Shown piece after piece: positions 17,273 to 24,619 of a DNA stretch of 64,000 nucleotides. This DNA comes from Lysobacteraceae bacterium (GTDB lineage: Bacteria; Pseudomonadota; Gammaproteobacteria; Xanthomonadales; Rhodanobacteraceae). Below the pieces are notes generated by a model. That model was not told where the DNA came from. It did not search any database and saw only the letters and a program-made list of their open reading frames with translations. Numbering within the stretch: position 1 is the first letter of the stretch; every line of letters starts with the position of its first letter. The position numbers were made by a program, and so were the translations under genes. The DNA lies in contig SEHB01000007.1 in NCBI GenBank assembly GCA_004143945.1, positions 124,001-188,000 on the forward strand, in the 5' to 3' direction.

Positions 17273-19735
17273 TCACGGCTGAGGACACCGCTCCGCGCTG
17301 GCCGAGTCGAAGCCATGCGCGAAGATCGTGTCGCACTGGTAGGGCACGCAGTTGGAGAACTCGGAACTGTTGCCGTCGAGGTCGAACCAGGTCGTCGTGA
17401 TGAAGCGCGGCTGCAGGTTCGCCGCCGATTCGACCGACATCGAGAATTGCGCGGTGCCGCCGGTGCCGGGCGCGCCCGGGATCTCGATGATCGCGAGCCC
17501 GATGCGCGCCTCGCCCTCGCCGAATCCGCTCGCGTCGCAGGACGAGCTGCCGAATGCCTCCATGATGTAGCTGCCGCTGGTGGTCTCGACGAGGCCGGTC
17601 AGTCGTCCCGAATGCTGTCCGCCGCGCGCGGCGGCGAGCGTGGGCGCATTGATGCCGTGGTTGGCGAGCTGGTCGCTGCCGGTGCCCGGGTATTCGGGGT
17701 TGACGCCGGCCACGCCGACGTCGATGCCGAGCGAGGCATTGCGATGGACACCGTTGCCGAGCAGGCGGTTGCGCAGTCCGTCGAACAGCCGGATGCCCTT
17801 CTGCCCGTTGTGCGCGACCTCGTTGTACTGGATGCGGTTGTCGCTGCCACCACCCTGCACGAGCACGCCCATCTCGACGTTGCCGAGCGCGTAGTCCTCC
17901 GGGTCGCACGGTGGCGGGAAGCACAGTGCGAACGCCTTGAGACCGATGCGGTTGGACGTGACGAGGTTGTCGTCGGCGAGCGGCCCTTCGATCAGGATGC
18001 CGTGGGTCTGGTTGCCCGAGATCACGTTGTCCTCGATCACGTTCTCGTGCGTGCGCACGCGCACGCCGAGGTTGTTCGAGGCCATGCCGCCGCCGACCGC
18101 GGTGGTGCCGATGAAGTTGTTGGTCACGCGGTTGCCGTAGCCTTCGGCGCCGCCGCTGTTGTCGAGCAGCTCGATACCCGCGTTCCACGCGAACATGATC
18201 AGGTTGCGCTGCGCGGGGTCGTCGCCGCCGACGACGTTGTCGTGGCTGGTGCCACCGATGCGCACGTTGACCGCGCTGTTGCCGAGCGCGACGGCACCGA
18301 GCGAACCACCGAACTGGTTGCCGTGGATGTGCGAGCCGGCGCCGCCGGCGAGCCGGATCGCCGCGACGTCGAAGCCGCCGAATCCGATTCCGCTGACGTC
18401 GAGGAACTCGGACGCGCCGACGCTGATCGGCATCTGCAGCGCGTGGTTGGTCGAGAGGTCGCCGCGCAGTCCGATGCAGATCGTCGCGTCGAAGAACAAC
18501 GAGGTGTCGGAGGGTTCGCTGCCGGGCTGGGTGTAGCCTTCGATCTTCACGAGGTCGGTGATGTCGGGCAGCGGTCCGGCGAGGTCGATGATGCGCGGAC
18601 AACTGCCGCCGATCGCGAAGCGGATTCGATTGAACCCGGGGTCCGCGTTCGCCTGGTTGATCGCCCAGCGCAACGAGCCACTTGCGGGCGCGGCGATCGA
18701 ATCGCTGGTGTTGGTCACGAGGATGATGCTGCTGTCGGCGGAGGCGGATTCGTAAGGACCCCGGTCGGGCGATGGGCCGATCCAGCGCGTGCCGCCCTCG
18801 ATGTCGCGCGTCGGCAGCGACAGCGGGACCAGCAGGCCGGTGTTGACGGCCGGCGAGTCGTTCTGCAGGTGGTAGTTGCGCGCGCCCGCATCCACGAACT
18901 GCGGGTCGACGCTGATCGTGCCGACCGGCGGGTCGTCCGGCGCGGGCGAGGTGTCGAGCGACTGGTACAGGTTGTTGTAGAGGCTGAGGTCGGACGAGAC
19001 GCGCGTGACGATGTCGTCGCCGGCGTTGTCCCAGAACACGTTGTTCAGCGCGAACAGCCGGAAATCCTCGACGTTATCGGTGCGGGTCAGGCACAGCCCG
19101 TCGCCGCCGTTGTCGGCGAACAGCGAGAACGAGACCGAGGCGAGGTTGAGATCGTACGTGTCGATCTCGAGCGCGCAGCGCGAGCCCGCATGGCCGACGA
19201 CGGCCACCTGCGACAACGACACGTCGTTCGCGTTGACCGAGGCGCGGGCGCCGCTGCCGCTGCAGTTGCCGTTGCCGCAGAGGTTCTCGAGCCAGACGCG
19301 GCTCAAGGTCACGCGCTCGTCCGGGCCATTGCCGCCGTAGGACTCCGCGCGGAAGCCGACGTTGCCGGTATCGACGAACGCGATCGACTCGACCACGATC
19401 GAGTCGTAGCTTAGGACGCTGAACGAGGGCGTCGATCCGGTGACCACGGTGAGCAGCGGGTCGTACTCGCGCGTGCCGCAGCCCGCGGCGTAGCCGCCGG
19501 TGATGCGCACGTTGTGGCCGAGCGAGGGCTCGGGCGCGGCGTCCATCGGGTCGCTGGCGAACGAGTAGGTGCCGCGCACGACGTTGATCTGCACGTCATC
19601 GTCGTCCGCCGCGAGCAGTGCGTTGCGGAATTCCGTGGGGGTGTCGACGCAGCGCGTCTCCAGCGCGATCGCCGGCACGACGAATGCGCAGAGCGCGAGT
19701 CCGGCGAGTCGCAGCAGGGTGGATGAGGCAGGCAT
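17273..19735 (-). CDS. Secreted right-handed parallel beta-helix protein with CX15C tail
   Basis: 820 residues. Signal peptide 1-24 (LLRLAGLALCAFVVPAIA). Repeated beta-helix turns fill the body, with the motifs GSLRWAINQANADPGFNRIR and IEGYTQPGSEP, then a long run of N-x-V/I-x-G-N turns. It is a paralogue of the protein at 12455-14905: NRIGLKAFALCFPPPCDPED here corresponds to NRIGLKAFAFCLPPCVPD there. The last 20 residues are CDTIFAHGFDSASAERCPQP, with the same cysteine spacing as in the paralogue. GGAG precedes the ATG by five bases, and the promoter-like motif lies 30 bases upstream. Substrate and partner are unknown. Confidence 0.85.
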   Translation of the reverse strand: MPASSTLLRLAGLALCAFVVPAIALETRCVDTPTEFRNALLAADDDDVQINVVRGTYSFASDPMDAAPEPSLGHNVRITGGYAAGCGTREYDPLLTVVTGSTPSFSVLSYDSIVVESIAFVDTGNVGFRAESYGGNGPDERVTLSRVWLENLCGNGNCSGSGARASVNANDVSLSQVAVVGHAGSRCALEIDTYDLNLASVSFSLFADNGGDGLCLTRTDNVEDFRLFALNNVFWDNAGDDIVTRVSSDLSLYNNLYQSLDTSPAPDDPPVGTISVDPQFVDAGARNYHLQNDSPAVNTGLLVPLSLPTRDIEGGTRWIGPSPDRGPYESASADSSIILVTNTSDSIAAPASGSLRWAINQANADPGFNRIRFAIGGSCPRIIDLAGPLPDITDLVKIEGYTQPGSEPSDTSLFFDATICIGLRGDLSTNHALQMPISVGASEFLDVSGIGFGGFDVAAIRLAGGAGSHIHGNQFGGSLGAVALGNSAVNVRIGGTSHDNVVGGDDPAQRNLIMFAWNAGIELLDNSGGAEGYGNRVTNNFIGTTAVGGGMASNNLGVRVRTHENVIEDNVISGNQTHGILIEGPLADDNLVTSNRIGLKAFALCFPPPCDPEDYALGNVEMGVLVQGGGSDNRIQYNEVAHNGQKGIRLFDGLRNRLLGNGVHRNASLGIDVGVAGVNPEYPGTGSDQLANHGINAPTLAAARGGQHSGRLTGLVETTSGSYIMEAFGSSSCDASGFGEGEARIGLAIIEIPGAPGTGGTAQFSMSVESAANLQPRFITTTWFDLDGNSSEFSNCVPYQCDTIFAHGFDSASAERCPQP

Positions 19736-19765
19736 GGCGCGCTCCAGGGGGACGTCCCACGACTG

Positions 19766-19791
19766 GAAGCCTGCCGGGCGCGCAATCGAAC
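19766..19791 (-). promoter_or_regulatory. Promoter-like motif GTTCG-N15-GGCTTC
   Basis: On the minus strand GTTCG (19787-19791), 15 bases, then GGCTTC (19766-19771), ending 30 bases before the beta-helix start. Conservation with the site at 21272-21297 continues downstream as GGCTTCC, then GTCG and GGGACGTCC. The position fits a -35/-10 pair. Confidence 0.55.
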
Positions 19792-19793
19792 AC

Positions 19794-19819
19794 GCGCGCG
19801 CCGCGTTGCCGGCGCGCGC
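19794..19819 (-). terminator. GC hairpin downstream of the FG-GAP gene
   Basis: GCGCGCGCCG (19794-19803) and CGGCGCGCGC (19810-19819) form a perfect 10-bp stem with a six-base loop, about 10 bases beyond the FG-GAP stop codon and just upstream of the next gene's promoter-like motif. Confidence 0.5.
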
Positions 19820-19829
19820 GCCGGCCAGG

Positions 19830-21191
19830 TCAAGGCAACGCGCAGGCCTCGCCCGAGCCGGCCTCGATGCCGTCGCTGAAGATGCGGTCGCAGGCGTAAG
19901 CGGTCGCGAGTCCGCCGCTGATCGCAGGCGCGCCGACCACGAGCATGCCGCCGCTCATTTCGACGCCGCGGCCGAAGTTCACGTTGTTCGATCCGACGAA
20001 TTCGATGCGCTGGCGAACCTGCCACTCGGTGTCGCCGGGCACGAGCCGGCGCTCGAGCAGGTAGGCCGCGCCCTGGTCGGCGTGCCCGTCGACCTCGCGC
20101 CGGTCCGCTCCAGCCAGCACGCGGCCCCGATGTACGGCGACCGCGATGCCGAAGCGGTCACCGCCTTCGCTCTCGCCGGAATCGATCTCGTCGTCCAATC
20201 CGAACATCTCGTCGCCTGGGCCGCGCATGTGCACGAACACGCGACCGCCCCCGCCGCGGCCCGGCGCACCGAGCGCGACGATCGCGGTCTCCTCGGGCGA
20301 CGGATGCTCGATCGCGACGCTGTACCCCATGAGATCCGCGAGTCCCGCCGTCGGGTTGTCGAACTGCGCGCGCAGCGTCCACGTGCCCGATTCGAACGAC
20401 GGGCGCTCGTAGAGCCAAGCGCGCCCTGCGATCGAGAGGCTGCCGGCGTTCACGTATGCGGGCGCACCGACCAGCAGCGACCGCAGGCCATGCACCGCGG
20501 GTGGCGTGCGCGCGAAGGCCATCGCGAGCGAGAATCCGAACCAGTTTCCCGCGGCGGTTTCGGGTCCGAACAGGATGGCGTCCCATTCCACCGAGGTTCC
20601 GACCAAGCGGCCGACCGCGACGCCTCCACGCTCCACGCCGCCGACGCTGCTGCGCGCGAGCGGTGCGCCGATCGCGACGGTGGTGCCGCTCATCGCGACG
20701 GCCGCGCCGATGCCGAGCTCCGGATCGCTCGCGCTGATCAGCGCCGGATGCAACGCGTAGCAGACCGGTTGCGCAGGCAGCGGATCGGCGAGTTCGATGA
20801 TGCAGGCCTTCGGACGCGGGCTTTCGCAACCCGGGCAGCCGACCAGCAGCCGATTGTCCTGCAGCGCGAGCGCGGCACCGAAGCGCGCCCCGGATTGAGG
20901 CGCGAGGCCCGCGAGCGAGGCCAGCGACAACTGGCGCACGGATTGCCACTGCGCACCGGTCCAGCGGAACACGGACACGACGCCGGTTGCGACGTCGGTA
21001 CCCTGGTCGTAGTCGGGCCCGCCGATCGCGAGCCATGCGCCATCGCGCGCGATCACGCTGCCGAACTGCGCGCCCGGCGTGCCGCCCGAGAAGTTGTGGA
21101 TCGGCACGTAGGCGGGTGGCTCCTGCGCAGCCGCCGAGAACGGCAGCGCGGCGACGAGGCAAAGCAGTCGGACCAGCATGGCGCGTCGCAT
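19830..21191 (-). CDS. Secreted FG-GAP repeat protein with CX15C tail
   Basis: 453 residues. AAAGGA precedes the ATG by about eight bases. Signal peptide 1-22 (LVRLLCLVAALPFSAAA). FG-GAP/integrin-like propeller blades recur: GAQFGSVIARDGAWLAIGGP, GARFGAALALQDNRLLVGCP, NWFGFSLAMAF then LLVGAP, DRFGIAVAVHRGRVLAGA and NFGRGVEMSGGMLVVGAP. Such propellers usually mediate adhesion or structure. The last 20 residues are CDRIFSDGIEAGSGEACALP, matching in length and cysteine spacing the tails of the two large beta-helix proteins. The promoter-like motif sits 80 bases upstream, farther than at the other sites. Function beyond a surface or secreted role is not indicated. Confidence 0.8.
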   Translation of the reverse strand: MRRAMLVRLLCLVAALPFSAAAQEPPAYVPIHNFSGGTPGAQFGSVIARDGAWLAIGGPDYDQGTDVATGVVSVFRWTGAQWQSVRQLSLASLAGLAPQSGARFGAALALQDNRLLVGCPGCESPRPKACIIELADPLPAQPVCYALHPALISASDPELGIGAAVAMSGTTVAIGAPLARSSVGGVERGGVAVGRLVGTSVEWDAILFGPETAAGNWFGFSLAMAFARTPPAVHGLRSLLVGAPAYVNAGSLSIAGRAWLYERPSFESGTWTLRAQFDNPTAGLADLMGYSVAIEHPSPEETAIVALGAPGRGGGGRVFVHMRGPGDEMFGLDDEIDSGESEGGDRFGIAVAVHRGRVLAGADRREVDGHADQGAAYLLERRLVPGDTEWQVRQRIEFVGSNNVNFGRGVEMSGGMLVVGAPAISGGLATAYACDRIFSDGIEAGSGEACALP

Positions 21192-21271
21192 GGCATTTTC
21201 CTTTCGAGGGATGGAATGCGCCGCGGTCGTGGACCGCGATTGCAGCGGCCGACGCCCGGACGTCCCGACCG

Positions 21272-21297
21272 GAAGCCCGCGCTGGACCAGGGCGAAC
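21272..21297 (-). promoter_or_regulatory. Promoter-like motif GTTCG-N15-GGCTTC
   Basis: Minus-strand GTTCG (21293-21297), 15 bases, GGCTTC (21272-21277), 80 bases before the FG-GAP start. Both halves and the spacing match the sites at 19766-19791 and 23843-23868 exactly. Confidence 0.5.
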
Positions 21298-21353
21298 GCG
21301 CGGCCATGACTCCCGCCTGTTCGCGAGGGATACTCAGGCGCTCGCGCTGGGGA

Positions 21354-22658
21354 TCAGTCCGCGCAGTCGTGTCCGTAGCGGAACACGCGATCGTCGAGCG
21401 ACAGGCTGACGCGGCCCGCGCCCGGAATCGCGTTGACGTTGGCCCCGATCGCGCCCGCTGCGAGCAGGCTGCCGCCGGCCACGACCCACCCATGCCGCGC
21501 GTCCGTCTGCGGGAGCGACGGCGGCCCGATGCCGCCATCGGCCACCCAGCCCGGCGAGCACGCGAGCGGCGTCGGATCGAGCACGTAGCGCAGTGCACCG
21601 CCGGCATCGATGTAATCGGAGAACGGCGGATTCGAGATGTCGCGGTCGGGTGCACCGACCAGCGCGAGGCGCGAGGTCGGCAGCGCGACGCTGCGGCCGA
21701 AGCGATCGTTCGCGCGCGGCTCGGCCAGCGTGAGGGTGGCCGACAACAGCCACGGGAAATCGCCGCTGCCTTCGCGTCGCCAGATCGCGGCGCGACCGCT
21801 GTCGTCGACCTGCGCGCTCGCGTCGAATCCCGCCGCGCCCGCGATCAGGCTGTCGCCGCTGATGGCGACCGTGAAACCGAGTCCATCGTCGATCTGCGCG
21901 GCCGCCAGTTGAAGGCGTTGCTCCTGCTGCCAGCCGCCCGCGTCCTGCACGAACACGTAGACCGCGCCGCGCGACGCATCTCTTCCCGGCGCACCGACTG
22001 CGAGGCGCAACGCGCCATCACTGCCGCGGGCGATCGCGCCCGCCGCCCCGAAGTTGTCGCCGGGCAGGGTGTCGAGTCCGGTGATGGGCTGGTCGACCAC
22101 CCAGTCGTCGCCCGTGCGCCGGTACGCCTGCAGCGGGATCTCGAGCACGCCCGAGGCGAAGGTCGCGAAAACCAGCAAGTCGCCGTCGAGTTCGACCAGC
22201 CACGGCATCCGGCCAGGTCCAGGCGCCTCGATCTCGATGGTCTGGCTGTGGAGCCAGAGCGCGCCGTTGCGCCGGTAAATGGAAACGACAGGCGGCACCT
22301 GGCTGGATACCGCGAGCCAGTCGCCGGACAGGCGAACGGCCATGCCGAACGCGCCGTTTTCCGCCGGCTCGCTCGAGACGATGCGCTGCGCACGCACGGC
22401 GCCTGCGCCCTCCCGACGCCAGATCTCGACCGCGCCTCCGATCACCGTCGGAGCGCTCGTGGATAGGCCGCCCGGCTCGGCGATCGCGATGTAGGCGCCA
22501 TCGGTCGAGGCGTCGTAGCCGTACAGGGCGTCTTCGCGCGCGTTGACGCCCGCATTCGCGTTCACGAGGAAGATCGACGCCGCGCGTGCGTCGGGCGCCA
22601 CCATTGCGAGCCATGCAGCGCCCGCCAGCATTGCGTTCCTGATCCAGTGCGTGCGCAT
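21354..22658 (-). CDS. Secreted FG-GAP-like propeller protein with divergent tail
   Basis: 434 residues from the ATG at 22658, preferred because GAGG lies six bases upstream; an ATG four codons earlier (22670) is possible. Signal peptide 1-26 (MLAGAAWLAMVAPDARA). Blade motifs include GAFGMAVRLSGDWLAVSSQ, DNFGAAGAIARG then LAVGAPGRD, GLGFTVAISGDSLIAGA and DRFGRSVALPTSRLALVGAP. It ends DDRVFRYGHDCAD, a weak form of the tail seen on its neighbours: D-x-V-F-x-x-G is kept, FD is changed to HD, and one Cys remains. It lies in a run of four minus-strand secreted-protein genes. No GTTCG-N15-GGCTTC site was found upstream. Confidence 0.75.
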   Translation of the reverse strand: MRTHWIRNAMLAGAAWLAMVAPDARAASIFLVNANAGVNAREDALYGYDASTDGAYIAIAEPGGLSTSAPTVIGGAVEIWRREGAGAVRAQRIVSSEPAENGAFGMAVRLSGDWLAVSSQVPPVVSIYRRNGALWLHSQTIEIEAPGPGRMPWLVELDGDLLVFATFASGVLEIPLQAYRRTGDDWVVDQPITGLDTLPGDNFGAAGAIARGSDGALRLAVGAPGRDASRGAVYVFVQDAGGWQQEQRLQLAAAQIDDGLGFTVAISGDSLIAGAAGFDASAQVDDSGRAAIWRREGSGDFPWLLSATLTLAEPRANDRFGRSVALPTSRLALVGAPDRDISNPPFSDYIDAGGALRYVLDPTPLACSPGWVADGGIGPPSLPQTDARHGWVVAGGSLLAAGAIGANVNAIPGAGRVSLSLDDRVFRYGHDCAD

Positions 22659-22777
22659 GCGTAGCCTCATGATGGCGCCGGCGGCCGGCACGGCATGCGG
22701 CACCGGTCCGCATCGGTGGAGGGGTGGCCGTGCGCGAATATCGTGTCACAGCCGCAGGCGCGGAGCGCGGGTCGCGG

Positions 22778-23809
22778 TCAGTCGAACCCGTCCGCGAACA
22801 GCAGGTCGTTCTCGTACGCGCCGATGTCGACGTGCGCCCCGATCGCGCGCGGCTTGCCGGCGAGATCGGTCGCGGTCATGCCGCCCGCGGGCGCGTCTTC
22901 GCCCATGTCGACGAGCGGCGAGCCGCGCTCGAGCTCGAAACCGATGCAGAGGAAACCGCAGTCGGCGAACTGCGGGTCGACGCTGAGCTCGCCGAGGACT
23001 TCGACCGCCTGCGTGTTCTGGTTGACCACGCCGATGTCATTCGAGTAGCGGCTGTGGCTGGTCGCGAAGCTCGAGAAATCGCTCTGGAACGGTCCGGGTG
23101 ATTCGGACAGGTTGTTCCAGACGATGTTGTTCGCGACTACCCAGTGCGAGTCGCCGCCGATCCAGAGGCCGCCGGGCAGGAAGTCGCCCTCGCTCTGGTT
23201 CGCGACGATCGTGTTCCCGGTCACATGACCTTCGCCCTGGTTCTGCAGCAGCTCGAATGCGCCGATGTTCGCGCTGCTGTTCGCGAATGCGAGGTTGTTG
23301 CGCACCGTGACCGCGCCGTTCGTCGTCGTCAGCGTGGCCGCGCCTCCGAAGTCGTCGGCGCGGTTGGCGAGGAACACGCTGCGGTCGAGCCGGATGTCGC
23401 CGTCGGTGCTCGACACGCGCAGGCCGCCGCCGCGGTTGTTGGTCGAGAGGCCGCGCGCGAACGTGAGGTTCTCGACCGCGACGTCGCCTTGCTCGTTGAT
23501 CACGAACAGGCCGCGCCGTGCGTTCTCGCCGTCGATCCGGGTCGGCTCGTCGCCGGGACCCGTGCAGTTGGCCGAGTAGCCACCGGAGAACGCGATCGAA
23601 TGCGACTCGGAGGACTGGAAATTGAACGCAGGCGTCGCGGCATAGGTACCGCCGACGAGGCGAATCTCGTCGTTCTCGCCGTTCGCCGTCGCCAGCGCGA
23701 TCGCGGCCTTGAACGTGGCGGCGGTGTCGACGCAATGCACCGCCGCATCGACCGGCGAGGCCAGCAGCGCGGCGAACGGCAGGACATGTCGAAGGAGGCG
23801 CAGGTTCAT
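22778..23809 (-). CDS. Secreted beta-helix (choice-of-anchor-Q-like) protein with FADGFD tail
   Basis: 343 residues from the ATG at 23809, chosen for its signal peptide (MNLRLLRHVLPFAALLASPV, cleavage near 22). The beta-helix shows CVDTAATFKAAIALATANGE, then turns such as RLDRSVFLANRADDFGGAA and VTGNTIVANQSEGDF. Near the end, VDPQFADCGF then GAHVDIGAYE is typical of polymorphic, choice-of-anchor-Q-type surface proteins. It terminates exactly in NDLLFADGFD. It is divergent from the module 2 sigma gene, just as the beta-helix gene at 12455 is divergent from module 1's, and the promoter-like motif lies 33 bases upstream. No enzymatic residues recognised. Confidence 0.8.
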   Translation of the reverse strand: MNLRLLRHVLPFAALLASPVDAAVHCVDTAATFKAAIALATANGENDEIRLVGGTYAATPAFNFQSSESHSIAFSGGYSANCTGPGDEPTRIDGENARRGLFVINEQGDVAVENLTFARGLSTNNRGGGLRVSSTDGDIRLDRSVFLANRADDFGGAATLTTTNGAVTVRNNLAFANSSANIGAFELLQNQGEGHVTGNTIVANQSEGDFLPGGLWIGGDSHWVVANNIVWNNLSESPGPFQSDFSSFATSHSRYSNDIGVVNQNTQAVEVLGELSVDPQFADCGFLCIGFELERGSPLVDMGEDAPAGGMTATDLAGKPRAIGAHVDIGAYENDLLFADGFD

Positions 23810-23842
23810 CGGATGGCTTCCGGCAGTGGCTGTGGATGCTGC

Positions 23843-23868
23843 GAAGCCCGCCGGGAACGGAACCGAAC
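23843..23868 (-). promoter_or_regulatory. Promoter-like motif GTTCG-N15-GGCTTC facing the beta-helix gene
   Basis: Minus-strand GTTCG (23864-23868), 15 bases, GGCTTC (23843-23848), 33 bases before the start at 23809. It sits back to back with a plus-strand copy at 23881-23906, so the pair forms a symmetric divergent promoter region. Confidence 0.55.
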
Positions 23869-23880
23869 GCCTCGGGCGCC

Positions 23881-23906
23881 GTTCGATCGCCGTCGAGGCG
23901 GGCTTT
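23881..23906 (+). promoter_or_regulatory. Promoter-like motif GTTCG-N15-GGCTTT facing the sigma gene
   Basis: GTTCG (23881-23885), 15 bases, GGCTTT (23901-23906), one mismatch from the consensus and pointing at the module 2 sigma gene. Its second half and the GAAGCCCGCC of the minus-strand site form an inverted repeat. If functional it would let the sigma factor control its own operon (inference). Confidence 0.45.
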
Positions 23907-24043
23907 GCAGGGAAAGCCGACTGCGTCACAGGGGAGCCGCCATGCACGTCTCGCACCGCCCGCCCGCCGCCCGACTAGAATCGGCGCCGTCGCCCCGTCG
24001 GGCCCCGCAGGATCGGGCCGCGCTCATCGCGCGGACCGCGCGC

Positions 24044-24619
24044 ATGACCGAACCGACCGAACTGTTGCTGCGGCGCATCCGCGAAGGCGATGCGGAAGCA
24101 CGCCAGGCGCTCTACGACCGCAGCCTGCCGCTGCTGCTGCGCTGGGCGCATGGTCGCCTGCCGCAGTACGCGCGCACCGCGAGCGACACCGAGGACCTCG
24201 TGCAGACCACGCTGATGCGCGCGCTGCGCCACCTCGACGCGTTCAAGGCGAGCGGCAGCGGCGCGTTCCTCGCGTACCTGCGCCAGATCCTGCTCAACGA
24301 AGTGCGCCACGAGATCCGCAGCCAGCGTCGCCATGGCGGCGCGCACCTCGCGGTCGAGGACGTCGAGATCATCGACGAGGGGCGATCGGCGATCGAGCAA
24401 CTGGCCGGCGAGCAACGCCTGCGCGCGTACGAGAACGCACTCGCGACGCTCAACCGGCGCCAGCAGGAACTGGTCGTGTTGCGCATTGAGTTCGGGCTGT
24501 CGTGGCAGGAGATCGCGCTCGAAGTAGGCGGCAGCGTCGATGCGGTGCGCATGACGGTCACGCGCGCGCTGCAGCGGATGGCGGAGGCGATCGGCGAGGA
24601 GCATCGCGATGGCGACTGA
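24044..24619 (+). CDS. ECF-type sigma factor, module 2
   Basis: 191 residues, the same length as its paralogue at 11594-12169. Region 2: LLRRIREGDAEARQALYDRS through ASDTEDLVQTTLMRAL and YLRQILLNEVRHEIRS. Region 4: ALATLNRRQQELVVLRIEFG then the helix-turn-helix SWQEIALEVGGSVDAVRM. The start follows homology and a TAGAAT -10-like box at 23976-23981. An alternative ATG at 23942 has a better ribosome site (GGGGAG, five bases away) and lies 35 bases after the promoter-like motif; it would add 34 residues without a counterpart in the paralogue. The end overlaps the kinase start by 11 bases, indicating coupling. First gene of the intact sigma-kinase-CHAT set. Confidence 0.88.
   Translation: MTEPTELLLRRIREGDAEARQALYDRSLPLLLRWAHGRLPQYARTASDTEDLVQTTLMRALRHLDAFKASGSGAFLAYLRQILLNEVRHEIRSQRRHGGAHLAVEDVEIIDEGRSAIEQLAGEQRLRAYENALATLNRRQQELVVLRIEFGLSWQEIALEVGGSVDAVRMTVTRALQRMAEAIGEEHRDGD

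Noticed and set aside
23942-24619. Longer form of the module 2 sigma factor starting at 23942
   Set aside because: It has a good ribosome site, but the added 34 residues match nothing in the paralogue, and a TAGAAT -10-like box lies inside. Kept as an alternative only.
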